Positions 36,553 through 44,760 of a stretch of 64,000 nt of DNA are shown one piece after another; the stretch's first letter is position 1; the number at the start of each line of letters is the position of its first letter. Source of the DNA: UBA6814 sp040753075. GTDB taxonomy: Bacteria; Desulfobacterota; Desulfovibrionia; Desulfovibrionales; Desulfovibrionaceae. The stretch spans positions 1-64,000 of the forward strand of contig JBFMHA010000013.1 of assembly GCA_040753075.1 (NCBI GenBank), given 5' to 3'. A model generated the notes under the pieces. The model had not been told where the DNA came from, did no database searches, and saw nothing but the letters and a program-made list of their open reading frames with translations. Both the position numbers and the translations under genes were made by a program.

Positions 36553-37899
36553 ATGAGCACCCCCTACGACCTCGTAGTCATCGGCAGCGGCGCGGCAGGC
36601 GCCGGAGCGGCCATGGCCGCGCGCCGGGCGGGCCGGACCGTGGCGGTCATCGACAAGTCCCCCCTGGGCGGAACCTGCGGCCTGCGCGGCTGCATACCCA
36701 AGAAGGTCCTGGCGGCCGCGGCCGACGCGGTGATGGCCGCCCGATGCCTGCACCGCAAGGGAGTCAAGGGCAAGGCCGGGCTCGACTGGAAGGCCCTCGT
36801 GCGCGCCAAGCGCGCCTTCCTCCGGCACAAGCCCGAGCGCTTCGAAGCCAGGCTCAGGAGCCTGGGCCTGGCCGTGTTCCACGGGGCCGCGGCCTTCACC
36901 GGGCCGGACACCCTGGAGGTGGCCGGCATCCCCCTGGCCGCCGGCCGCGTCCTGGTGGCCTCGGGCGCAACCCCCGCCCCCCTGGATATCCCGGGCGAGG
37001 AGCACCTGGCCACCAGCGACCAGTTCCTGGATCTGGACCGCCTGCCCCGCCGGGTGGTCTTCGCCGGCGGCGGCTTCATCGCCTTCGAGTTCGCCCACGT
37101 GGCCGAGGCCGCGGGCTGCCAGTGCACCATCCTGCACCGCGGCGCCCGGGTCCTCAAACACTTCGACCCCGACCTCGCCGAACTCCTGGCCGCAGCCATG
37201 CGCGGCCGCGGCATCGCCATCCACGCCGAATCCCCGGTCTGCCGCCTGGACCGCGACGGCAAGCGCCTCACCGTCACCGCCTGCCCGGACAACCTGGTCC
37301 ACTACCCCGCCGACCTGGCGGTCCACGCCGCGGGCCGCATCCCGGACATCCGCGACATGAACCTCCAGGCCGCGGACGTGGAGGCCTCGATCCGCGGGGT
37401 GCACGTCAACGAGTTCATGCAGAGCGTGTCCAACCCCCGGGTCTACGCGGCCGGCGACTGCGCGGCCACCCCCCTGGCCTTCACTCCGGCCGCGGTCCAT
37501 GAGGGCGAGGTGGCCGGACACAACATCCTGCACGGCAACCAGCGCGCCGTCGACCACTCGGGCATGGCCCGGGTGGTCTACGCCTGGCCGCGCCTGGCCG
37601 CGGTGGGCCTGGGCGAGGAGGAAGCCCGCGCCGCCGGCCTGGACTTCGCCGTCCACGCCTCGGACACCACCAGGGACTTCGCCGCGGCCCACCGGGGACT
37701 GCCCTGCGCCGGGCACAAGGTTCTCGTGGAGAACCGGACCGGCCGCATCCTGGGCGCCCACCTGCTCGCCGCCCACGCCGAGGAGACCATCGCCGTGTTC
37801 GGCCTGGCCATCCGCCTGGGCCTCGCCGCCCGCGACCTGCTCCGGGCCTCCTTCCCCTATCCCTCGGAAGCGCACGGCATCACCGGCATGCTCGGGTGA
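36553..37899 (+). CDS. Pyridine nucleotide-disulfide oxidoreductase, glutathione-reductase-like
   Basis: A 448-residue flavoprotein: FAD loop VIGSGAAGAGAAMAARRAG, redox-active pair in GGTCGLRGCIPKK (CxxxxC), NAD(P) loop FAGGGFIAFEFAHVA, second FAD site RVYAAGDCAAT and a C-terminal dimerisation domain. The active site matches the glutathione/mycothione reductase group, except that the terminal His-Glu motif usual in those enzymes is not clear (SEAHGITGM instead). The substrate is therefore uncertain. The ATG at 36553 has a weak ribosome site. Confidence 0.88.
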   Translation: MSTPYDLVVIGSGAAGAGAAMAARRAGRTVAVIDKSPLGGTCGLRGCIPKKVLAAAADAVMAARCLHRKGVKGKAGLDWKALVRAKRAFLRHKPERFEARLRSLGLAVFHGAAAFTGPDTLEVAGIPLAAGRVLVASGATPAPLDIPGEEHLATSDQFLDLDRLPRRVVFAGGGFIAFEFAHVAEAAGCQCTILHRGARVLKHFDPDLAELLAAAMRGRGIAIHAESPVCRLDRDGKRLTVTACPDNLVHYPADLAVHAAGRIPDIRDMNLQAADVEASIRGVHVNEFMQSVSNPRVYAAGDCAATPLAFTPAAVHEGEVAGHNILHGNQRAVDHSGMARVVYAWPRLAAVGLGEEEARAAGLDFAVHASDTTRDFAAAHRGLPCAGHKVLVENRTGRILGAHLLAAHAEETIAVFGLAIRLGLAARDLLRASFPYPSEAHGITGMLG

Positions 37900-37906
37900 G
37901 AACCGC

Positions 37907-37982
37907 CGGGGCGCCGCCCCAGGCCCCGGCAAGGGGGCTCCTCGCCCCCCAGCCCCCCGCCAGGGGATAATCCCCTGGACCC
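37907..37982. repeat. Intergenic multi-hairpin repeat, copy B
   Basis: Near-copy of 18514-18594: GGGGCGCCGCCCC, then the GGGGGCTC/GCCCCC hairpin (slightly shorter), then CCAGGGGATAATCCCCTGG, which is identical. Located just after the flavoprotein stop codon, as copy A lies after purE. Confidence 0.75.
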
Positions 37983-38111
37983 TGTCGGCGTGGCGACGCC
38001 CTGCCCCGGTCGGCAGCCGAGGCCGCCCGGGAGGGCGCGGAGACCGATGGGGATTCCAAAGGGCCGACGGCCCGTTGGCCCCCCGGGAGGGTGCGGGGCC
38101 TCCCGCCCTCC

Positions 38112-38633
38112 CTACGCCGCCTTCACCGGCTGGGCCGGGGCGAGGTCCTTGACGTAGACGTAGCGGTCCTCGCCGGGCGCGTAGAAGTTCTTGTGCACCG
38201 CGCCCTTGCGGTAGCCGTGCTTCTCGTAGAAGCGGCGGGTGGGCAGGTACTGGGGCCGGGAGGAGGTCTCGATGTGGATGCGCCTGCCGCCCATGCGGGC
38301 CACCCGGCGCTCGGTGGCGGCCAGCAGCGCCGAGCCGATGCCCTTGCCGCGGCAGGAGTCGTGCACCGCGATCCAGTAGAGGTCGAAGAGCCAGGGCGAG
38401 TCGTCGGTGGGGCCGTAGCAGGTGTAGCCGAGCAGGGCCTGGCCGGTCTCGGCCAGGAGGAAATGGTAGCCGCAGGCCGGACCCTGGGCCAGGCGCTCCT
38501 CCACCAGCTCCCGGGCGATGCCGATCTCCTCCCCGGAAAAGAAGCCGGTGCCGGCCACCAGCGAGCCGATGCGCTCCACGTCCGGGGCGGCCACTATCTC
38601 GCGCAGGGTGATGCTCGGGCGCATGGGGTCCAT
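38112..38633 (-). CDS. GNAT-family N-acetyltransferase
   Basis: A 173-residue acetyl-CoA-dependent acyltransferase. Motif A with the pyrophosphate loop is IAVHDSCRGKGIGSALL (RGKGIG), followed by HIETSSRPQYLPTRRFYEKHGY, the usual motif B. It is the last gene of the lysine-aminomutase operon, 18 nt after the acetyltransferase-deacetylase fusion. A role in acetylating a beta-lysine product, as AblB does in methanogens, is possible, but the sequence does not show the substrate. Confidence 0.88.
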   Translation of the reverse strand: MDPMRPSITLREIVAAPDVERIGSLVAGTGFFSGEEIGIARELVEERLAQGPACGYHFLLAETGQALLGYTCYGPTDDSPWLFDLYWIAVHDSCRGKGIGSALLAATERRVARMGGRRIHIETSSRPQYLPTRRFYEKHGYRKGAVHKNFYAPGEDRYVYVKDLAPAQPVKAA

Positions 38634-38651
38634 GGAGCCTCCCGAGGGCCG

Positions 38652-40412
38652 CTAGTCGCGGCCGCGGCCGGGGCGGGAATGGTTCAGGGCGCATTCCCGC
38701 AGGCCGGTGAAGAAGTGGCGGGCGTTCACGCCCAGGGAGGGAATCTTGTAGCCGCCCTCCTGGACCACCAGGGTGGGCAGGCCGAGTTGGCCGACCATGC
38801 GGCCGTTGCCCCTGAAGTCCGCGGGGGCGAGGCTCCAGGTGCCGGTGGGGTCGCCCTTGGCCGGGTCCAGGCCCAGGGCCAGCACCAGGAAGGTGGGCCG
38901 GAAGCGCCGCACCACGTCCAGGGCCTTGGCCAGGGTGGCGGCGTAGCCCGCGCCGTCCAGGCGCTCGTCCCGGGGGAAGTTGCGGTTGAACCCCTGGCCC
39001 CGGCCGCTGCCGGTCTCGTCCTTGAAGCCGGAGAAATAGGGGTAGGCGAAGCTGGGGTGGCCGTGGATGGACACGGTGAGCACGTCGTCGCGCTCGTAGA
39101 AGATGTCCTGGGTGCCGTTGCCGTGGTGGTAGTCCAGGTCCAGCACCGCGACCTTGCCGTGGCCCGAGAGGAACTGGGCGGCCACGGCCGCGGTGTTGAA
39201 GTAGCAGAACCCGCCGAAGGCCCGGCGCTCGGCGTGGTGGCCGGGCGGCCGCACCAGGGCGTAGGCCAGGCGGTCGCCCTCCAGGACCCCCTCGGCCGCG
39301 GTCAGGGCGCAGTCCACGGCGCGGCGCGCGGCCAGGTAGGCGTTGCGGTTCAGGGGAGTGAAGGTGTCGATGCAGTAGTAGCCCGCGCGCACGGCCAGCT
39401 CCTTGGGCGGCCGGGCCGCGTTGCGCAGGGGAAAGACGTAGGGGTAGACCGACTTGTTGCCGGACAGCCCGGTGCAGACCTTCTTGAGGTAGGCGCAGAA
39501 GCCCCGGTCGTGCACGGCCAGGATGTGCTTCTCCGGGAAGCGGCGCACGGGACGGCGTTCGAACAGGCCGGTGGGCTCCAGGTGGCGCAGGATGGCCGCG
39601 ACCCGCACCGGGGCCTCCACGTAGCCGCGCTCGTGCACGTGGTGGATGTCGTGCCGGTCGTTGACCGTGAGGGCGATGCGCTCCGCGGCCGGGGCGGGCG
39701 GCGGCGCGGCCTCCGGCGCGGCGGTCTTCGGCGGGCGCAGCCGCACCGGGTCGTCGGCGAAGGAGCGCACCACCAGGTCCACGTAGCTGGGCGGGCAGAG
39801 GTGGTGGTACTTGCGCTCCAGCACGGCGCGGACCATCTTGCGGGCCGTGGCCCTGGGCAGGCCGCGGGTGCGGCCCAGGCCGTCGAACACCAGGTAGGGC
39901 GGGCAGTCGTCCCCGGGGTTGAGCGGAGTCTCGTAGGCGGTGTTCGCCACGGGCCGCGCCCCGAAGCGCTCGTAGAAGCGCAGGCGGGCCCGGTTCTCGG
40001 CCAGCAGGGCCTTGTCCCGGCACAGGGCCGGGTCGTCGGGCAGGCACTCGAAGCACAGGCCCACGCAGCCCAGGGCCGCAGACTCCTCGCGGACTCTCGC
40101 ATAGAGGGCCGCGCCCACCCCGCCCCCGGCCAGGCGCGGGGCCGCGGACAGGTAATCCAGCCAGCAGAAGCGCTCGTCCGGGAAGTGGAGCGCCAGGGCG
40201 AAGCCGCGGACCGCGCGGGCCGCGCCCTGCTCGGCCACGAAGAGGATGGTGCGGAAGCGGTGGGCCAGGGGGTCGCGCAGCTTGGCCGGGATGGCCGCGG
40301 CCTCGGCCGGGGCCACGGCCGGGAACCGCTCGCGCAGGATGTCCTGCACCGCGGCGATGGCCGCCCGGTCCACGGGCAGCAGGTCGTCGAACACGCGGCG
40401 GATGCGGAACAC
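38652..40412 (-). CDS. Fusion of a GNAT-like acetyltransferase and a class II histone-deacetylase-like hydrolase
   Basis: A 586-residue two-domain protein. Residues about 1-220 form a GNAT-like domain (FCWLDYLSAAPRLAGGGVGAALYARV, then FYERFGARPV); a Pro/Ala linker follows at about 230-245; residues about 250-580 form the arginase-fold deacetylase. That domain keeps the HH pair in RPPGHHAE (about 388-393), the zinc ligands of DLDYHHGNGTQD (about 424-434), the third Asp in LALGLDPAKGDP and the Tyr of QEGGYKI. Starts at GTG 40412, 4 nt after the ATP-grasp gene. It joins opposite activities, acetyl transfer and amide hydrolysis, in one chain, acting presumably on a polyamine-like or beta-lysine compound. 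Confidence 0.85.
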   Translation of the reverse strand: MFRIRRVFDDLLPVDRAAIAAVQDILRERFPAVAPAEAAAIPAKLRDPLAHRFRTILFVAEQGAARAVRGFALALHFPDERFCWLDYLSAAPRLAGGGVGAALYARVREESAALGCVGLCFECLPDDPALCRDKALLAENRARLRFYERFGARPVANTAYETPLNPGDDCPPYLVFDGLGRTRGLPRATARKMVRAVLERKYHHLCPPSYVDLVVRSFADDPVRLRPPKTAAPEAAPPPAPAAERIALTVNDRHDIHHVHERGYVEAPVRVAAILRHLEPTGLFERRPVRRFPEKHILAVHDRGFCAYLKKVCTGLSGNKSVYPYVFPLRNAARPPKELAVRAGYYCIDTFTPLNRNAYLAARRAVDCALTAAEGVLEGDRLAYALVRPPGHHAERRAFGGFCYFNTAAVAAQFLSGHGKVAVLDLDYHHGNGTQDIFYERDDVLTVSIHGHPSFAYPYFSGFKDETGSGRGQGFNRNFPRDERLDGAGYAATLAKALDVVRRFRPTFLVLALGLDPAKGDPTGTWSLAPADFRGNGRMVGQLGLPTLVVQEGGYKIPSLGVNARHFFTGLRECALNHSRPGRGRD

Positions 40413-40416
40413 GGGC

Positions 40417-41436
40417 CTAGGCTCCTGCGCTGCGGGGCCGGGGGGGCGGGACGCGGGCCAGGGCCGCGTCCAGGATCCGGGCCACGGCTGCGGTGTAGGA
40501 AATGCCCGCCTGCCGGAGGGCCGCGGCGAATCCCGCGTCCGGGGAGAGGCAGGGGTTGGCGTTCACGTCGATGACCAGGGGCCGGCCCTGCCCGTCCGCC
40601 CGGAAGTCCACCCGGGCGTAGCCGGACAGGCCGAAGGCGGCCCAGGTGCGCCGGGACAGGTCGGCCAGGGCGTCCAGCAGCCCCCGGTCCGCCTCCGGGA
40701 ACTCGAAGCTGCGCACGGTGCCGGCGTAGTCGTCCGAGGTTTCGTCCCACTTGGCGTCGTAGCCTACGATGCGGGGCCGGTCCGGGGCGAAGTTGGTGAA
40801 GAGCATCTCGGCCACGGGCAGGACCTGGGGGCCGTCCGGCCCGTCCAGCAGGGCCACGTTGAACTCCCGGCCGGGCGCGTAGGCTTCCGCGAACCATTCC
40901 CCGCCGTGGCGCGCGGCCGCCCGGTCCAGGGCGGCGAGCAGGTCGGCCGGACCGGCCGGGGTGAGCACGCTGTCGTCGTCCAGGCCGGTGGACGCGTGCT
41001 CGGTCACGGACTTCACGATGAGCGGCCCCCCGGGCAGGGGCGCGCCCCGGAGCAGGGCCGTCCGGTCGGTCCAGGCCGGGGTGGGGATGCCGTGCGGCGC
41101 GAGCAGGCGCTTGCCCAGGACCTTGTGGTTGGAGAGCAGGACCGCGGCCTGGTCCCCCCCGGTGTAGGCCAGGCCCAGGTCCTCGAGCAGGGCCGGGGCC
41201 AGGTGGATGAGGCGGGCGTTGCCGTCCACCGACTCCACCAGGTTGACCACCGCGCCGGGCGCGGCGGCGGCCAGGGCGCGGGCCGTGGCCGGCAGGTCCA
41301 GGGAGAAGTCGGCGCGCGCCGGGGCGTGGCCCAGGGCCGCCAGGGCCTGGCCCAGGGCCGCGGCCTGGGCCAGGGTGTCCAGGTCGTCGGGGCCGGCCCC
41401 GGGAGCCGGACGAGAGGCGAGCAGCACGACCTTCAT
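40417..41436 (-). CDS. ATP-grasp ligase, D-Ala-D-Ala ligase-like (second of two)
   Basis: A 339-residue ATP-grasp enzyme that should form an amide bond through an acyl phosphate. Visible parts: the N-terminal VVLLASRP strand, LAYTGGDQAAVLLSNHKVLGKRLL (ATP-grasp entry), PLIVKSVTEHASTGLDDDSV, FAEAYAPGREFNVALL, and the metal site RVDFRADGQGRPLVIDVNANPCLSPD. The ATG at 41436 follows GGAGGG. Its closest general relatives are Ddl-type ligases, but no MraY or mur gene is nearby, and its partner genes point to peptide or beta-amino-acid ligation. Confidence 0.85.
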   Translation of the reverse strand: MKVVLLASRPAPGAGPDDLDTLAQAAALGQALAALGHAPARADFSLDLPATARALAAAAPGAVVNLVESVDGNARLIHLAPALLEDLGLAYTGGDQAAVLLSNHKVLGKRLLAPHGIPTPAWTDRTALLRGAPLPGGPLIVKSVTEHASTGLDDDSVLTPAGPADLLAALDRAAARHGGEWFAEAYAPGREFNVALLDGPDGPQVLPVAEMLFTNFAPDRPRIVGYDAKWDETSDDYAGTVRSFEFPEADRGLLDALADLSRRTWAAFGLSGYARVDFRADGQGRPLVIDVNANPCLSPDAGFAAALRQAGISYTAAVARILDAALARVPPPRPRSAGA

Positions 41437-41481
41437 CCGGCCCTCCCGCGGGTTGCCCGACACGCGTCGTTTCTTGTCTAC

Positions 41482-41511
41482 CGCCTGGAAAAGATGGGGC
41501 TTTTCCAGGCG
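41482..41511. repeat. Perfect hairpin between the two ATP-grasp genes
   Basis: CGCCTGGAAAAG pairs exactly with CTTTTCCAGGCG around a 6-nt loop. No T-run follows on the transcribed strand beyond the stem, so partial termination or mRNA stabilisation is more likely than a full stop. It sits in the only gap of more than 20 nt between kamA and the last gene. Confidence 0.6.
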
Positions 41512-41515
41512 CAGG

Positions 41516-42517
41516 TCAAGCGGCCAGGGCCGCGGGCGAGGGCAGCCCGGCGCGGTCCAGGGCCGAGTCCACGATCATGCCCAGGAGCTCCCGGTAGGTG
41601 ACTCCGGCCAGGCCGCAGAGCAGGGGCAGGTCCGAGCGTTCCGGGTTCAGTCCGGGCAGGGGGTTGACCTCGATGAACGAGGCCCGGCCCCGGGCGTCCA
41701 GGCGCACGTCCACCCGGCCGCCGTCCCGGCAGGACAGGCCGCGCCAGGCGGCCAGGGCCAGGTCCGCGGCGGCCTGGGCGTCGGCGTCCCGGGCCAGGGA
41801 ATAGGTCACCCGGTCCTCGTAGTGCTCCTTGTTGTCGTACGAATACACGCCCTGTTCGGCCTTGGCCCCCAGGTGCACCTCGGCCACGCCCAGGACCCTG
41901 GCGCTGCGGCCGGTCCCGGCCAGGCCCACGGTGAACTCCCGGCCGGGCAGGTAGGTCTCCACCAGCACCGGCTGGCGGAAGGCGCGCAGCAGGTCCCGGC
42001 AGACCCGGGAGAGCTCCTCCGGGGTCCTGATCCAGGAGGCCCCGGTCACGCCCTTGCTGGTGCCCTCGGCCACCGGCTTGGCGAACAGGGGGAAGGGCAG
42101 GTCCACCCCGGCGATGTCCCCGGGCGCCTCCACCAGGGCGAAGTCCGGGGTGTTGATGCCCAGGTCGCGCACCACCCGCTTGGTCAGCCCCTTGTGCAGG
42201 GTGAGGGACAGGACCAGCGGGTCGGAGAAGGTGTAGGGGATGCGCCAGGCGTCGAGCAGGGCCGGGACCTGGGCCTCGCGCCCGAAGCCGTGCAGGCCTT
42301 CCGCGATGTTGAACACCAGGTCCCAGCGCCGGCCCGCGGTGAGGGCCTCGGCCAGGCGCTCCAGGCCGCCGATGCGCTCGGTCGCGAGGCCCAGGCCGCG
42401 CAGGGCGTTCTCGATGCCGGCGATGGTGACCGGGGAGTCGAACTCCGCGGTCTCCTCCTCGGAGTAGCCCATGGCCAGGTAGTCCTGGCGCAGGTTGTAG
42501 GTCAGGCCGACCTTCAC
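41516..42517 (-). CDS. ATP-grasp ligase, D-Ala-D-Ala ligase-like (first of two)
   Basis: A 333-residue ATP-grasp protein, similar in plan to the one at 40417-41436. Visible parts: GLTYNLRQDYL start, DLVFNIAEGLHGFGREAQVPALLD, the ATP-grasp core PLFAKPVAEGTSKGV, LVETYLPGREFTVGL and the metal site RVDVRLDARGRASFIEVNPLPGLNPERSD. The GTG start at 42517 overlaps the kamA stop (GTGA). Two diverged copies side by side suggest two successive amino acid additions, as in short peptide synthesis by ATP-grasp enzymes; this is inference. Confidence 0.87.
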   Translation of the reverse strand: MKVGLTYNLRQDYLAMGYSEEETAEFDSPVTIAGIENALRGLGLATERIGGLERLAEALTAGRRWDLVFNIAEGLHGFGREAQVPALLDAWRIPYTFSDPLVLSLTLHKGLTKRVVRDLGINTPDFALVEAPGDIAGVDLPFPLFAKPVAEGTSKGVTGASWIRTPEELSRVCRDLLRAFRQPVLVETYLPGREFTVGLAGTGRSARVLGVAEVHLGAKAEQGVYSYDNKEHYEDRVTYSLARDADAQAAADLALAAWRGLSCRDGGRVDVRLDARGRASFIEVNPLPGLNPERSDLPLLCGLAGVTYRELLGMIVDSALDRAGLPSPAALAA

Positions 42518-43827
42518 TGCAGGCCCCCGCGCATGTCGTTGGGGCAGACCGGGGCCGCGGCCCCGGGCGCCGGGGGGTCGAAGGTGCGGTAGGTCTTGCC
42601 CTCGTAGTTCTCGAACACCAGGTCGCAGCCGTCCCGGCCCTTGAGGTACTCGGGCAGGACCGGGGTCTTGCCCCCGCCGCCGGGCAGGTCCACCACGAAG
42701 TGGGGCACGGCGTAGCCCGAGGTGTGGCCGCGCAGGGCGCGGATGACCTCGATGCCCGAGGCCAGGGGGGTGCGGAAATGGGCCATGCCCGCCACCTCGT
42801 CGCACTGGTAGAGGTAGTAGGGCCGGACGCGGCAGGTGAGCAGGCCGCGCATGAGCGCGAGCATCACCGCCGGGTCGTCGTTGACCCCGGCCAGGAGCAC
42901 GGTCTGGGAGCCCAGGGGGATGCCGGCGTCGGCCAGCCGGCCGCAGGCCTGGCGCATCTCCGGGGTGAGCTCCGCGGGATGGGTGCAGTGGATGCTCATG
43001 AACAGGGGGTGGTAGCGCCGCAGCATCCGGGTGAGGGCCGGGGTGATGCGCTGGGGCAGGACCGCCGGGACCTTGGTGCCCAGGCGGACCATCTCCACGT
43101 GGGGAATGGCGCGCAGCCGGGAGAGCAGGTACTCGATGGCCGCGTCGGGCATGGTCAGGGGGTCGCCGCCCGAGAGCAGCACGTCGCGCACCGCGGGGGT
43201 GGCGGCGATGTAGTCCAGGGCCGCCTCCCAGTGCTTGCGTTTGCCCGTCGCCGCGGGGGCCTTGCCCACCCGGCGGGAGCGGGTGCAGTAGCGGCAGTAG
43301 GTGGAGCAGAAATCCGTGGTCAGGAACAGGACCCGGTCCGGGTAGCGGTGGACCAGGCCGGGCGCCGGGCTGTCGTGCTCCTCGCCCAGCGGGTCCGCGG
43401 ACTCGTTGGCGTGCATGCTCAGCTCGGCGGTGGTGGGCGCCACGCAGCGCCGGAGGGGGTCGTGCGGGTCCTCCGGATTGATCAGGCTGGCGTAGTAGGG
43501 GGTCACGGCCACGGGCAGGCGGCCGAAGCCCGGGCTCATGGCCAGGCGCTCGTCCTCGGTGAGGTCGATGACCCGGGACAGGGCATCGGCCGAGAGGAAG
43601 CGGTTCTTGAGCTGCCAGTGCCAGTCGTTCCAGACGGTGTCCGCGACGCCGGGGAAATGCCGGTCGCGGAAGGCGCGGCTGGCCTCGCCCAGGGGCTGGG
43701 GATCGCGGCGCACCGCGGCCAGGCGCGTCGCGGGCTTGAACAGGGAGAGCGCCGGGGCCAAGGCCTCGGCGAATTTAGAGGGAGGTTCGGAGGGAGGCTC
43801 GAACTCGTGCGCCTGGGTCTCGTTCAT
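42514..43827 (-). CDS. kamA: Lysine 2,3-aminomutase, radical SAM
   Basis: A 437-residue radical SAM and PLP enzyme that moves the alpha-amino group of lysine to the beta carbon. The cluster motif is CSTYCRYC (CxxxCxxC) near residue 172. The PLP lysine lies in GGGGKTPVLPEYL, and both aspartates that bind the substrate side chain are visible in GVNDDP and FVVDLPGG, which favours lysine over glutamate as substrate. It is the first enzyme gene of the cluster and overlaps the first ATP-grasp gene by 4 nt. In methanogens AblA of this family makes beta-lysine for the osmolyte acetyl-beta-lysine. Confidence 0.92.
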   Translation of the reverse strand: MNETQAHEFEPPSEPPSKFAEALAPALSLFKPATRLAAVRRDPQPLGEASRAFRDRHFPGVADTVWNDWHWQLKNRFLSADALSRVIDLTEDERLAMSPGFGRLPVAVTPYYASLINPEDPHDPLRRCVAPTTAELSMHANESADPLGEEHDSPAPGLVHRYPDRVLFLTTDFCSTYCRYCTRSRRVGKAPAATGKRKHWEAALDYIAATPAVRDVLLSGGDPLTMPDAAIEYLLSRLRAIPHVEMVRLGTKVPAVLPQRITPALTRMLRRYHPLFMSIHCTHPAELTPEMRQACGRLADAGIPLGSQTVLLAGVNDDPAVMLALMRGLLTCRVRPYYLYQCDEVAGMAHFRTPLASGIEVIRALRGHTSGYAVPHFVVDLPGGGGKTPVLPEYLKGRDGCDLVFENYEGKTYRTFDPPAPGAAAPVCPNDMRGGLQ

Positions 43828-43914
43828 GGCGCTCGGTGCTCCTTTGGTTGAGGTCCGGGGTGCTCCCCCGCCGGTCGCCGCGGCCGGCGGGAGAGCGCCC
43901 GACGCGATTCCCGC

Positions 43915-44295
43915 CTACTGCCGGGCGGGCAAGTCCTCGGAGGTGAACTCCAGGTTGCCCTGGGCCGGCGCCAGGGAGCGGATCGACAGGAAGATGTTGC
44001 CGCTCTTGTCCGTGCTCACGTCGCCCACCGCGTCCACGGTGGACTCGATGTGGGCGTCCAGGCCCTTGCCCTTCAGGGTGTAGAGGATGCCGTTGTCCGA
44101 CTCCAGGACCACCACGCCGGGCTCGGTCTCGTACACGTAGCCCCGGACCCGGGCCGAGTCCGCGGCCTGGGCCGACATGGCCCACAACACCAGCGTCAGG
44201 GTCAGCATGCCGAGGAAAAAGCGGGCCTGGCCCTCCCGCCCCGGGGACATGGCCCCCACGGCGGACTTCTTCTCGGGTTGGATGGTTTCCTCCAT
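43915..44295 (-). CDS. Small exported beta-rich protein
   Basis: A 126-residue protein with an N-terminal membrane or signal segment (FFLGMLTLTLVLWAMSAQAA, about residues 27-46) and an 80-residue mature domain of short strands (RVRGYVYETEPGVVVLESDN, ILYTLKGKG, IFLSIRSL), suggesting an OB-like barrel. The long charged stretch before the segment is unusual for a simple signal peptide. ATG 44295 follows GAGGAGC. It precedes kamA by 87 nt on the same strand. No family was recognised. Confidence 0.65.
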   Translation of the reverse strand: MEETIQPEKKSAVGAMSPGREGQARFFLGMLTLTLVLWAMSAQAADSARVRGYVYETEPGVVVLESDNGILYTLKGKGLDAHIESTVDAVGDVSTDKSGNIFLSIRSLAPAQGNLEFTSEDLPARQ

Positions 44296-44448
44296 TGTCA
44301 GCTCCTCGCTCTTCGCGCCCCGCCGGCCTCGGGCCCGCGGGTTGGCGCGGCCCGGAGGCCGCGGTTGGGTCCGTTCCGGACCGCGTGCTCTGGCGCGCCT
44401 CCGGACCGGCTCTCGGTCGTTCGAAAACATATTCGTACCGCAAACGCG

Positions 44449-44730
44449 CTACGGCGCGCTGCGGGGCTTCGCCTCCGGCTTCCAGGGCCGCAGGATCTCG
44501 TAGTCGCACACCGCCAGCTCGCGCCGGCCGCCGCGGTCCCGCACCTGCCCCTTGACCCGGGCCATGGCCCGGCAGTGGGCGAGCAGCTCCTTGCCCTTGG
44601 GCGTGTCCGCCACCACCGTGACCGACTCGTCCCGGCCGTGGATGGACACCGCGGCCGGGGTCCCGGGCCGGTCCCAGGCGTGGGGCAGGATGATCCCGGT
44701 GACTTCGTGCTCCACCCGCCGTGCGTGCAT
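44449..44730 (-). CDS. Small uncharacterised protein, paralogue of the next upstream gene
   Basis: Ninety-three residues: TGIILPHAWD near the start, then strands AVSIHGRDESVTVVA, MARVKGQVRDRGGRRELAVCDYEIL. The order matches the protein at 44761-45051 (SGIILPSEWD, VAVQGRVSAQGGRRVVEVASYKVL), so the two are tandem paralogues of about 25-30 percent apparent similarity. A compact OB-like fold is plausible. No cysteine motif or membrane segment. Start preceded by GGAGGAAGG. Confidence 0.65.
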   Translation of the reverse strand: MHARRVEHEVTGIILPHAWDRPGTPAAVSIHGRDESVTVVADTPKGKELLAHCRAMARVKGQVRDRGGRRELAVCDYEILRPWKPEAKPRSAP

Positions 44731-44760
44731 GGGTCTCGCCCTTCCTCCGCCGCCGGCCGG

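Noticed and set aside
43828..43914. Separate promoter for kamA
   Set aside because: No -35/-10 or sigma-54 element could be supported in the 87-nt gap; the strong sigma-54 site upstream of the small genes is the simpler source.
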